Shown here: piece by piece, positions 47,401-61,100 of the stretch
How positions within the stretch are numbered: the first letter of the stretch is position 1
Layout: every line of letters starts with the position of its first letter
Source of the DNA: Limnoperna fortunei
Lineage: Eukaryota; Mollusca; Bivalvia; Mytilida; Modiolidae
NCBI GenBank assembly: GCA_944474755.1
Contig: OX104119.1
Location: forward strand, 2,157,075-2,221,074
Direction of reading: 5' to 3'
Length of the DNA: 64,000 nt
The notes under the pieces: generated by a model
Told to the model about the DNA's origin: nothing
Seen by the model: the letters and a program-made list of their open reading frames with translations, nothing else
The model's database searches: none
Made by a program: the position numbers and the translations under genes

Positions 47401-50400
47401 AAACAATGAACGTACACTGAAAACTACCAGTCAACAATAAAACAAATAAAACAGACAAAATGTTTTAAATACAAGCCAGCAAACAATGAACCTGACACTG
47501 AAAACTACCAGTCAACAATAAAACAAATAAAACAGACAAAATGTTTTAAATACAAGCCAGCAAACAATGAACATGACACTGAAAACTACCAGTCAACAAT
47601 AAAACAAATAAAACAGACAAAATGTTTTAAATACAAGCCAGCAAACAATGAACCTGACACTGAAAACTACCAGTCAACAATAAAACAAATAAAACAGACA
47701 AAATGTTTTAAATACAAGCCAGCAAACAATGAACCTGACACTGAAAACTACCAGTCAACAATAAAACAAATAAAACAGACAAAATGTTTTTAAATACAAG
47801 CCAGCAAACAATGAACCTGACACTGAAAACTACCAGTCAACAATAAAACAAATAAAACAGACAAAATGTTTTAAATACAAGCCAGCAAACAATGAACCTG
47901 ACACTGAAAACTACCAGTCAACAATAAAACAAATAAAACAGACAAAATGTTTTAAATACAAGCCAGCAAACAATGAACCTGACACTGAAAACTACCAGAT
48001 AACAATAAAACAAATAAAACAGACAAAATGTTTTAAATACAAGCCAGCAAACAATGAACCTGACACTAAAAACTACCAGTCAACAATAAAACAAATAAAA
48101 CAGACAAAATGTTTTAAATACAAGCCAGCAAACAATGAACCTGACACTGAAAACTACCAGTCAACAATAAAACAAATAAAACAGACAAAATGTTTTAAAT
48201 ACAAGCCAGCAAACAATGAACCTGACACAGAAAACCACCAGTCAACAATAAAACAAATAAAACAGACAAAATGTTTTAAATACAAGCCAGCAAACAATGA
48301 ACCTGACACTGAAAACTACCAGTCAACAATAAAACAAATAAAACAGACAAAATGTTTTAAATACAAGCCAGCAAACAATGAACCTGACACTGAAAACTAC
48401 CAGTCAACAATAAAACAAATAAAACAGACAAAATGTTTTAAATACAAGCCAGCAAACAATGAACCTGACTCTGAAAACTACCAGTCAACAATAAAACAAA
48501 TAAAACAGACAAAATGTTTTAAATACAAGCCAGCAAACAATGAACCTTACACTGAAAACTACCAGTCAACAATAAAACGAATAAAACAGACAAAATGTTT
48601 TAAATACAAGCCAGCAAACAATGAACGTACACTGAAAACTACCAGTCAACAATAAAACAAATAAAACAGACAAAATGTTTTAAATACAAGTCAGCAAACA
48701 ATGAACCTGACACTGAAAACTACCAGTCAACAATAAAACAAATAAAACAGACAAAATGTTTTAAATACAAGCCAGCAAACAATGAACGTACACTGAAAAC
48801 TACCAGTCAACAATAAAACAAATAAAACAGACAAAATGTTTTAAATACAAGCCAGCAAACAATGAACCTGACAATGAAAACTACCAGTCAACAATAAAAC
48901 AAATAAAACAGACAAAATGTTTTAAATACAAGCCAGCAAACAATGAACCTGACACTGAAAACTACCAGTCAACGATAAAACAAATAAAACAGACAAAATG
49001 TTTTAAATACAAGCCAGCAAACAATGAACCTGACACTGAAAACTACCAGTCAACAATAAAACAAATAAAACAGACAAAATGTTTTAAATACAAGCCAGCA
49101 AACAATGAACGTACACTGAAAACTACCAGTCAACAATAAAACAAATAAAACGGACAAAATGTTTTAAATACAAGCCAGCAAACAATGAACCTGACACTGA
49201 AAACTACCAGTCAACAATAAAACAAATAAAACAGACAAAATGTTTTAAATACAAGCCAGCAAACAATGAACCTGACACTGAAAACTACCAGTCAACAATA
49301 AAACAAATAAAACAGACAAAATGTTTTAAATACAAGCCAGCAAACAATGAACCTGACACTGAAAACTACCAGTCAACAATAAAACAAATAAAACAGACAA
49401 AATGTTTTAAATACAAGCCAGCAAACAATGAACCTGACACTGAAAACTACCAGTCAACAATAAAACAAATAAAACAGACAAAATGTTTCAAATACAAGCC
49501 AGCAAACAATGAACCTGACACTGAAAACTACCAGTCAACAATAAAACAAATAAAACGGACAAAATGTTTTAAATACAAGCCAGCAAACAATGAACCTGAC
49601 ACTGAAAACTACCAGTCAACAATAAAACAAATAAAACAGACAAAATGTTTTAAATACAAGCCAGCAAACAATGAACCTGACACTGAAAACTACCAGTCAA
49701 CAATAAAACAAATAAAACAGACAAAATGTTTTTAAATACAAGCCAGCAAACAATGAACCTTACACTGAAAACTACCAGTCAACAATAAAACAAATAAAAC
49801 AGACAAAATGTTTTAAATACAAGCCATCAAACAATGAACCTGACACTAAAAACTACCAGTCAACAATAAAACAAATAAAACAGACAAAATGTTTTAAATA
49901 CAAGCCAGCAAACAATGAACCTGACACTGAAAACTACCAGTCAACAATAAAACAAATAAAACAGACAAAATGTTTTAAATACAAGCCAGCAAACAATGAA
50001 CGTACACTGAAAACTACCAGTCAACAATAAAACAAATAAAACAGACAAAATGTTTCAAATACAAGCCAGCAAACAATGAACCTGACACTGAAAACTACCA
50101 GTCAACAATAAAACAAATAAAACAGACAAAATGTTTTAAATACAAGCCAGCAAACAATGAACCTGACACTGAAAACTACCAGTCAACAATAAAACAAATA
50201 AAACAGACAAAATGTTTTAAATACAAGCCAGCAAACAATGAACCTGACACTGAAAACTACCAGTCAACAATAAAACAAATAAAACAGACAAAATGTTTCA
50301 AATACAAGCCAGCAAACAATGAACCTGACACTGAAAACTACCAGTCAACAATAAAACAAATAAAACAGACAAAATGTTTTAAATACAAGCCAGCAAACAA

Positions 50401-51200
50401 TGAACCTGACACTGAAAACTACCAGTCAACAATAAAACAAATAAAACAGACAAAATGTTTTAAATACAAGCCAGCAAACAATGAACCTGACTCTGAAAAC
50501 TACCAGTCAACAATAAAACAAATAAAACAGACAAAATGTTTTAAATACAAGCCAGCAAACAATGAACCTTACACTGAAAACTACCAGTCAACAATAAAAC
50601 AAATAAAACAGACAAAATGTTTTAAATACAAGCCAGCAAACAATGAACGTACACTGAAAACTACCAGTCAACAATAAAACAAATAAAACAGACAAAATGT
50701 TTTAAATACAAGCCAGCAAACAATGAACCTGACACTGAAAACTACCAGTCAACAATAAAACAAATAAAACAGACAAAATGTTTTAAATACAAGCCAGCAA
50801 ACAATGAACCTGACACTGAAAACTACCAGTCAACAATAAAACAAATAAAACAGACAAAATGTTTTAAATACAAGCCAGCAAACAATGAACCTGACACTGA
50901 AAACTACCAGTCAACAATAAAACAAATAAAACAGACAAAATGTTTTAAATACAAGCCAGCAAACAATGAACCTGACACTGAAAACTACCAGTCAACAATA
51001 AAACAAATAAAACAGACAAAATGTTTTAAATACAAGCCAGCAAACAATGAACGTACACTGAAAACTACCAGTCAACAATAAAACAAATAAAACAGACAAA
51101 ATATTTTGAATACAAGCCAGCAAACAATGAACCTGACACTGAAATCTACCAGTCAACAATAAAACAAATAAAACAGACAAAATGTTTTAAATACAAGCCA
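38430..51200 (+). repeat. Large satellite duplication, copy A
   Basis: Markers in this block reappear in the block starting near 52.18 kb. Offsets are 13,746 bp at the CAAACTGTTTTAAATACAAG unit (38481 to 52227), 13,909 bp from about 39.96 to 49.11 kb (for example 41506, 43770, 46600, 47059), and 12,776 bp at the AAAATATTTTGAATAC unit (about 51.1 to 63.88 kb). The offset steps are two units plus 1 bp and 14 units minus 1 bp, so the copies differ by unit gains or losses at two places. Confidence 0.8.
41500..46800 (+). repeat. Variant block repeated at 2264 and 2830 bp offsets
   Basis: The distinctive unit with GACTCTGAAAACTACC followed by AACAAAAACAAATAAAAATA (shortened AAACAGAC part) occurs at 41506, 43770 and 46600, followed each time by the same two variant units (an 80-bp GAACGT unit, then TGTTTCAAATAC). 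A weaker relative is at about 51613. The same three-copy pattern recurs at 55415, 57679 and 60509 with identical spacing. A CCAGATAACAATAAAAC variant at 44602 and 47998 shows a further 3395-bp offset. Confidence 0.85.
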
Positions 51201-52179
51201 GCAAACAATGAACCTGACACTGAAAACTACCAGTCAACAATAAAACAAATAAAACAGACAAAATGTTTTAAATACAAGCCAGCAAACAATGAACCTGACA
51301 CTGAAAACTACCAGTCAACAATAAAACAAATAAAACAGACAAAATGTTTTAAATACAAGCCAGCAAACAATGAACCTGACACTGAAAACTACCAGTCAAC
51401 AATAAAACAAATAAAACAGACAAAATGTTTCAAATACAAGCCAGCAAACAATGAACCTGACACTGAAAACTACCAGTCAACAATAAAACAAATAAAACAG
51501 ACAAAATGTTTTAAATACAAGCCAGCAAACAATGAACCTGACACTGAAAACTACCAGTCAACAATAAAACAAATAAAACAGACAAAATGTTTTAAATACA
51601 AGCCAGCAAACAATGAACCTGACTCTGAAAACTACCAGTCAACAATAACAAATAAAAATAACAAAATGTTTTAAATACAAGCCAGCAAACAATGAACCTG
51701 ACACTGAAAACTACCAGTCAACAATAAAACAAATAAAACAGACAAAATGTTTTAAATACAAGCCAGCAAACAATGAACGTACACTGAAAACTACCAGTCA
51801 ACAATAAAACAAATAAAACAGACAAAATGTTTCAAATACAAGCCAGCAAACAATGAACCTGACACTGAAAACTACCAGTCAACAATAAAACAAATAAAAC
51901 AGACAAAATGTTTTAAATACAAGCCAGCAAACAATGAACCTGACACTGAAAACTACCAGTCAACAATAAAACAAATAAAACAGACAAAATGTTTTAAATA
52001 CAAGCCAGCAAACAATGAACCTGACACTGAAAACTACCAGTCAACAATAAAACAAATAAAACAGACAAAATGTTTTAAATACAAGCCAGCAAACAATGAA
52101 CCTGACACTGAAAACTACCAGTCAACAATAAAACAAATAAAACAGACAAAATGTTTTAAATACAAGCCAGCAAACAATG

Positions 52180-55100
52180 AACGTACACTGAAAACTACCA
52201 GTCAACAATAAAACAAATAAAACAGACAAACTGTTTTAAATACAAGTCAGCAAACAATGAACCTGACACTAAAAACTACCAGTCAACAATAAAACAAATA
52301 AAACAGACAAAATGTTTTACATACAAGCCAGCAAACAATGAACCTGACACTGAAAACTACCAGTCAACAATAAAACAAATAAAACAGACAAAATGTTTTA
52401 AATACAAGCCAGCAAACAATGAACCTGACACTGAAAACTACCAGTCAACAATAAAACAAATAAAACAGACAAAATGTTTTAAATACAAGCCAGCAAACAA
52501 TGAACCTGACACTGAAAACTACCAGTCAACAATAAAACAAATAAAACAGACAAAATGTTTTAAATACAAGCCAGCAAACAATGAACCTGACACTGAAAAC
52601 TACCAGTCAACAATAAAACAAATAAAACAGACAAAATGTTTTAAATACAAGCCAGCAAACAATGAACATGACTCTGAAAACTACCAGTCAACAATAAAAC
52701 AAATAAAACAGACAAAATGTTTTAAATACAAGCCAGCAAACAATGAACCTGACACTGAAAACTACCAGTCAACAATAAAACAAATAAAACAGACAAAATG
52801 TTTTAAATACAAGCCAGCAAACAATGAACCTGACACTGAAAACTACCAGTCAACAATAAAACAAATAAAACAGACAAAATGTTTTAAATACAAGCCAGCA
52901 AACAATGAACCTGACACTAAAAACTACCAGTCAACAATAAAACAAATAAAACAGACAAAATGTTTTAAATACAAGCCAGCAAACAATGAACCTGACACTG
53001 AAAACTACCAGTCAACAATAAAACAAATAAAACAGACAAAATGTTTTAAATACAAGCCAGCAAACAATGAACCTGACACTGAAAACTACCAGTCAACAAT
53101 AAAACAAATAAAACAGACAAAATGTTTTAAATACAAGCCAGCAAACAATGAACCTGACACTGAAAACTACCAGTCAACAATAAAACAAATAAAACAGACA
53201 AAATGTTTTAAATACAAGCCAGCAAACAATGAACCTGACACTGAAAACTACCAGTCAACAATAAAACAAACAAAACAGACAAAATGTTTTAAATACAAGC
53301 CAGCAAACAATGAACCTGACTCTGAAAACTACCAGTCAACAATAAAACAAATAAAACAGACAAAATGTTTTAAATACAAGCCAGCAAACAATGAACCTGA
53401 CACTGAAAACTACCAGTCAACAATAAAACAAATAAAACGGACAAAATGTTTTAAATACAAGCCAGCAAACAATGAACCTGACACTGAAAACTACCAGTCA
53501 ACAATAAAACAAATAAAACAGACAAAATGTTTTAAATACAAGCCAGCAAACAATGAACCTGACACTGAAAACTACCAGTAAACAATAAAACAAATAAAAC
53601 AGACAAAATGTTTTTAAATACAAGCCAGCAAACAATGAACCTTACACTGAAAACTACCAGTCAACAATAAAACAAATAAAACAGACAAAATGTTTTAAAT
53701 ACAAGCCATCAAACAATGAACCTGACACTAAAAACTACCAGTCAACAATAAAACAAATAAAACAGACAAAATGTTTTAAATACAAGCCAGCAAACAATGA
53801 ACCTGACACTGAAAACTACCAGTCAACAATAAAACAAATAAAACAGACAAAATGTTTTAAATACAAGTCATCAAACAATGAACCTGACACTGAAAACTAC
53901 CAGTCAACAATAAAACAAATAAAACAGACAAAATGTTTTAAATACAAGTCAGCAAACAATGAACCTGACACTGAAAACTACCAGTCAACAATAAAACAAA
54001 TAAAACAGACAAAATGTTTTAAATACAAGCCAGCAAACAATGAACCTGACACTGAAAACTACCAGTCAACAATAAAACAAATAAAACAGACAAAATGTTT
54101 TAAATACAAGCCAGCAAACAATGAACCTGACACTGAAAACTACCAGTCAACAATAAAACAAATAAAACAGACAAAATGTTTTAAATACAAGCCAGCAAAC
54201 AATGAACCTGACACTGAAAACTACCAGTCAACAATAAAACAAATAAAACAGACAAAATGTTTTAAATACAAGCCAGCAAACAATGAACCTGACACTGAAA
54301 ACTACCAGTCAACAATAAAACAAATAAAACAGACAAAATGTTTTAAATACAAGCCAGCAAACAATGAACCTGACACTAAAAACTACCAGTCAACAATAAA
54401 ACAAATAAAACAGACAAAATGTTTTAAATACAAGCCAGCAAACAATGAACCTGACACTGAAAACTACCAGTCAACAATAAAACAAATAAAACAGACAAAA
54501 TGTTTTAAATACAAGCCAGCAAACAATGAACCTTACACTGAAAACTACCAGTCAACAATAAAACAAATAAAACAGACAAAATGTTTTAAATACAAGCCAG
54601 CAAACAATGAACGTACACTGAAAACTACCAGTCAACAATAAAACAAATAAAACAGACAAAATGTTTTAAATACAAGCCAGCAAACAATGAACCTGACACT
54701 GAAAACTACCAGTCAACAATAAAACAAATAAAACAGACAAAATGTTTTAAATACAAGCCAGCAAACAATGAACCTTACACTGAAAACTACCAGTCAACAA
54801 TAAAACAAATAAAACAGACAAAATGTTTTAAATACAAACCAGCAAACAATGAACGTACACTGAAAACTACCAGTCAACAATAAAACAAATAAAACAGACA
54901 AAATGTTTTTAAATACAAGCCGGCAAACAAGGAACCTGACACTAAAAACTACCAGTCAACAATAAAACAAATAAAACAGACAAAATGTTTTAAATACAAG
55001 CCAGCAAACAATGAACGTACACTGAAAACTACCAGTCAACGATAAAACAAATAAAACAGACAAAATGTTTTAAATACAATCCAGCAAACAATGAACCTGA

Positions 55101-58100
55101 CACTGAAAACTACCAGTCAACAATAAAACAAATAAAACAGACAAAATGTTTTAAATACAAGCCAGCAAACAATGAACCTGACACTGAAAACTACCAGTCA
55201 ACAATAAAACAAATAAAACAGACAAAATGTTTTAAATACAAGCCAGCAAACAATGAACCTGACACTAAAAACTACCAGTCAACAATAAAACAAATAAAAC
55301 AGACAAAATGTTTTAAATACAAGCCAGCAAACAATGAACCTGACACTGAAAACTACCAGTCAACAATAAAACAAATAAAACAGACAAAATGTTTTAAATA
55401 CAAGCCAGCAAACAATGAACCTGACTCTGAAAACTACCAGTCAACAAAAACAAATAAAAATAACAAAATGTTTTAAATACAAGCCAGCAAACAATGAACC
55501 TGACACTGAAAACTACCAGTCAACAATAAAACAAATAAAACAGACAAAATGTTTTAAATACAAGCCAGCAAACAATGAACGTACACTGAAAACTACCAGT
55601 CAACAATAAAACAAATAAAACAGACAAAATGTTTCAAATACAAGCCAGCAAACAATGAACCTGACACTGAAAACTACCAGTCAACAATAAAACAAATAAA
55701 ACGGACAAAATGTTTTAAATACAAGCCAGCAAACAATGAACCTGACACTGAAAACTACCAGTCAACAATAAAACAAATAAAACAGACAAAATGTTTTAAA
55801 TACAAGCCAGCAAACAATGAACCTGACACTGAAAACTACCAGTCAACAATAAAACAAATAAAACAGACAAAATGTTTTTAAATACAAGCCAGCAAACAAT
55901 GAACCTTACACTGAAAACTACCAGTCAACAATAAAACAAATAAAACAGACAAAATGTTTTAAATACAAGCCATCAAACAATGAACCTGACACTAAAAACT
56001 ACCAGTCAACAATAAAACAAATAAAACAGACAAAATGTTTTAAATACAAGCCAGCAAACAATGAACCTGACACTGAAAACTACCAGTCAACAATAAAACA
56101 AATAAAACAGACAAAATGTTTTAAATACAAGTCATCAAACAATGAACCTGACACTGAAAACTACCAGTCAACAATAAAACAAATAAAACAGACAAAATGT
56201 TTTAAATACAAGCCAGCAAACAATGAACCTGACACTGAAAACTACCAGTCAACAATAAAACAAATAAAACAGACAAAATGTTTAAAATACAAGCCAGCAA
56301 ACAATGAACCTGACACTGAAAACTACCAGTCAACAATAAAACAAATAAAACAGACAAAATGTTTTAAATACAAGCCAGCAAACAATGAACCTGACACTGA
56401 AAACTACCAGTCAACAATAAAACAAATAAAACAGACAAAATGTTTTAAATACAAGCCAGCAAACAATGAACCTGACACTGAAAACTACCAGTCAACAATA
56501 AAACAAATAAAACAGACAAAATGTTTTAAATACAAGCCAGCAAACAATGAACCTGACACTGAAAACTACCAGTCAACAATAAAACAAATAAAACAGACAA
56601 AATGTTTTAAATACAAGCCAGCAAACAATGAACCTGACACTAAAAACTACCAGTCAACAATAAAACAAATAAAACAGACAAAATGTTTTAAATACAAGCC
56701 AGCAAACAATGAACCTGACACTGAAAACTACCAGTCAACAATAAAACAAATAAAACAGACAAAATGTTTTAAATACAAGCCAGCAAACAATGAACCTTAC
56801 ACTGAAAACTACCAGTCAACAATAAAACAAATAAAACAGACAAAATGTTTTAAATACAAGCCAGCAAACAATGAACGTACACTGAAAACTACCAGTCAAC
56901 AATAAAACAAATAAAACAGACAAAATGTTTTAAATACAAGCCAGCAAACAATGAACCTGACACTGAAAACTACCAGTCAACAATAAAACAAATAAAACAG
57001 ACAAAATGTTTTAAATACAAGCCAGCAAACAATGAACCTTACACTGAAAACTACCAGTCAACAATAAAACAAATAAAACAGACAAAATGTTTTAAATACA
57101 AACCAGCAAACAATGAACGTACACTGAAAACTACCAGTCAACAATAAAACAAATAAAACAGACAAAATGTTTTTAAATACAAGCCGGCAAACAAGGAACC
57201 TGACACTAAAAACTACCAGTCAACAATAAAACAAATAAAACAGACAAAATGTTTTAAATACAAGCCAGCAAACAATGAACGTACACTGAAAACTACCAGT
57301 CAACGATAAAACAAATAAAACAGACAAAATGTTTTAAATACAATCCAGCAAACAATGAACCTGACACTGAAAACTACCAGTCAACAATAAAACAAATAAA
57401 ACAGACAAAATGTTTTAAATACAAGCCAGCAAACAATGAACCTGACACTGAAAACTACCAGTCAACAATAAAACAAATAAAACAGACAAAATGTTTTAAA
57501 TACAAGCCAGCAAACAATGAACCTGACACTAAAAACTACCAGTCAACAATAAAACAAATAAAACAGACAAAATGTTTTAAATACAAGCCAGCAAACAATG
57601 AACCTGACACTGAAAACTACCAGTCAACAATAAAACAAATAAAACAGACAAAATGTTTTAAATACAAGCCAGCAAACAATGAACCTGACTCTGAAAACTA
57701 CCAGTCAACAAAAACAAATAAAAATAACAAAATGTTTTAAATACAAGCCAGCAAACAATGAACCTGACACTGAAAACTACCAGTCAACAATAAAACAAAT
57801 AAAACAGACAAAATGTTTTAAATACAAGCCAGCAAACAATGAACGTACACTGAAAACTACCAGTCAACAATAAAACAAATAAAACAGACAAAATGTTTCA
57901 AATACAAGCCAGCAAACAATGAACCTGACACTGAAAACTACCAGTCAACAATAAAACAAATAAAACAGACAAAATGTTTTAAATACAAGCCAGCAAACAA
58001 TGAACCTGACACTGAAAACTACCAGTCAACAATAAAACAAATAAAACAGACAAAATGTTTTAAATACAAGCCAGCAAACAATGAACATGACACTGAAAAC

Positions 58101-61100
58101 TACCAGTCAACAATAAAACAAATAAAACAGACAAAATGTTTTAAATACAAGCCAGCAAACAATGAACCTGACACTGAAAACTACCAGTCAACAATAAAAC
58201 AAATAAAACAGACAAAATGTTTTAAATACAAGCCAGCAAACAATGAACCTGACACTGAAAACTACCAGTCAACAATAAAACAAATAAAACAGACAAAATG
58301 TTTTTAAATACAAGCCAGCAAACAATGAACCTGACACTGAAAACTACCAGTCAACAATAAAACAAATAAAACAGACAAAATGTTTTAAATACAAGCCAGC
58401 AAACAATGAACCTGACACTGAAAACTACCAGTCAACAATAAAACAAATAAAACAGACAAAATGTTTTAAATACAAGCCAGCAAACAATGAACCTGACGCT
58501 GAAAACTACCAGATAACAATAAAACAAATAAAACAGACAAAATGTTTTAAATACAAGCCAGCAAACAATGAACCTGACACTAAAAACTACCAGTCAACAA
58601 TAAAACAAATAAAACAGACAAAATGTTTTAAATACAAGCCAGCAAACAATGAACCTGACACTGAAAACTACCAGTCAACAATAAAACAAATAAAACAGAC
58701 AAAATGTTTTAAATACAAGCCAGCAAACAATGAACCTGACACAGAAAACCACCAGTCAACAATAAAACAAATAAAACAGACAAAATGTTTTAAATACAAG
58801 CCAGCAAACAATGAACCTGACACTGAAAACTACCAGTCAACAATAAAACAAATAAAACAGACAAAATGTTTTAAATACAAGCCAGCAAACATTGAACCTG
58901 ACACTGAAAACTACCAGTCAACAATAAAACAAATAAAACAGACAAAATGTTTTAAATACAAGCCAGCAAACAATGAACCTGACTCTGAAAACTACCAGTC
59001 AACAATAAAACAAATAAAACAGACAAAATGTTTTAAATACAAGCCAGCAAACAATGAACCTGACACTGAAAACTACCAGTCAACAATAAAACGAATAAAA
59101 CAGACAAAATGTTTTAAATACAAGCCAGCAAACAATGAACGTACACTGAAAACTACCAGTCAACAATAAAACAAATAAAACAGACAAAATGTTTTAAATA
59201 CAAGTCAGCAAACAATGAACCTGACACTGAAAACTACCAGTCAACAATAAAACAAATAAAACAGACAAAATGTTTTAAATACAAGCCAGCAAACAATGAA
59301 CGTACACTGAAAACTACCAGTCAACAATAAAACAAATAAAACAGACAAAATGTTTTAAATACAAGCCAGCAAACAATGAACCTGACAATGAAAACTACCA
59401 GTCAACAATAAAACAAATAAAACAGACAAAATGTTTTAAATACAAGCCAGCAAACAATGAACCTGACACTGAAAACTACCAGTCAACGATAAAACAAATA
59501 AAACAGACAAAATGTTTTAAATACAAGCCAGCAAACAATGAACCTGACACTGAAAACTACCAGTCAACAATAAAACAAATAAAACAGACAAAATGTTTTA
59601 AATACAAGCCAGCAAACAATGAACCTGACACTGAAAACTACCAGTCAACAATAAAACAAATAAAACAGACAAAATGTTTTAAATACAAGCCAGCAAACAA
59701 TGAACCTGACACTGAAAACTACCAGTCAACAATAAAACAAATAAAACAGACAAAATGTTTTAAATACAAGTCAGCAAACAATGAACCTGACACTGAAAAC
59801 TACCAGTCAACAATAAAACAAATAAAACAGACAAAATGTTTTAAATACAAGCCAGCAAACAATGAACGTACACTGAAAACTACCAGTCAACAATAAAACA
59901 AATAAAACAGACAAAATGTTTTAAATACAAGCCAGCAAACAATGAACCTGACAATGAAAACTACCAGTCAACAATAAAACAAATAAAACAGACAAAATGT
60001 TTTAAATACAAGCCAGCAAACAATGAACCTGACACTGAAAACTACCAGTCAACGATAAAACAAATAAAACAGACAAAATGTTTTAAATACAAGCCAGCAA
60101 ACAATGAACCTGACACTGAAAACTACCAGTCAACAATAAAACAAATAAAACAGACAAAATGTTTTAAATACAAGCCAGCAAACAATGAACCTGACACTGA
60201 AAACTACCAGTCAACAATAAAACAAATAAAACAGACAAAATGTTTTAAATACAAGCCAGCAAACAATGAACCTGACACTGAAAACTACCAGTCAACAATA
60301 AAACAAATAAAACAGACAAAATGTTTTAAATACAAGCCAGCAAACAATGAACCTGACACTAAAAACTACCAGTCAACAATAAAACAAATAAAACAGACAA
60401 AATGTTTTAAATACAAGCCAGCAAACAATGAACCTGACACTGAAAACTACCAGTCAACAATAAAACAAATAAAACAGACAAAATGTTTTAAATACAAGCC
60501 AGCAAACAATGAACCTGACTCTGAAAACTACCAGTCAACAAAAACAAATAAAAATAACAAAATGTTTTAAATACAAGCCAGCAAACAATGAACCTGACAC
60601 TGAAAACTACCAGTCAACAATAAAACAAATAAAACAGACAAAATGTTTTAAATACAAGCCAGCAAACAATGAACGTACACTGAAAACTACCAGTCAACAA
60701 TAAAACAAATAAAACAGACAAAATGTTTCAAATACAAGCCAGCAAACAATGAACCTGACACTGAAAACTACCAGTCAACAATAAAACAAATAAAACAGAC
60801 AAAATGTTTTAAATACAAGCCAGCAAACAATGAACGTACACTGAAATCTACCAGTCAACAATAAAACAAATAAAACAGACAAAATGTTTTAAATACAAGC
60901 CAGCAAACAATGAACCTGACACTGAAAACTACCAGTCAACAATAAAACAAATAAAACAGACAAAATGTTTTGAATACAAGTCAGCAAACAATGAACCTGA
61001 CACTGAAAACTACCAGTCAACAATAAAACAAATAAAACAGACAAAATGTTTTAAATACAAGCCAGCAAACAATGAACCTGACACTGAAAACTACCAGTCA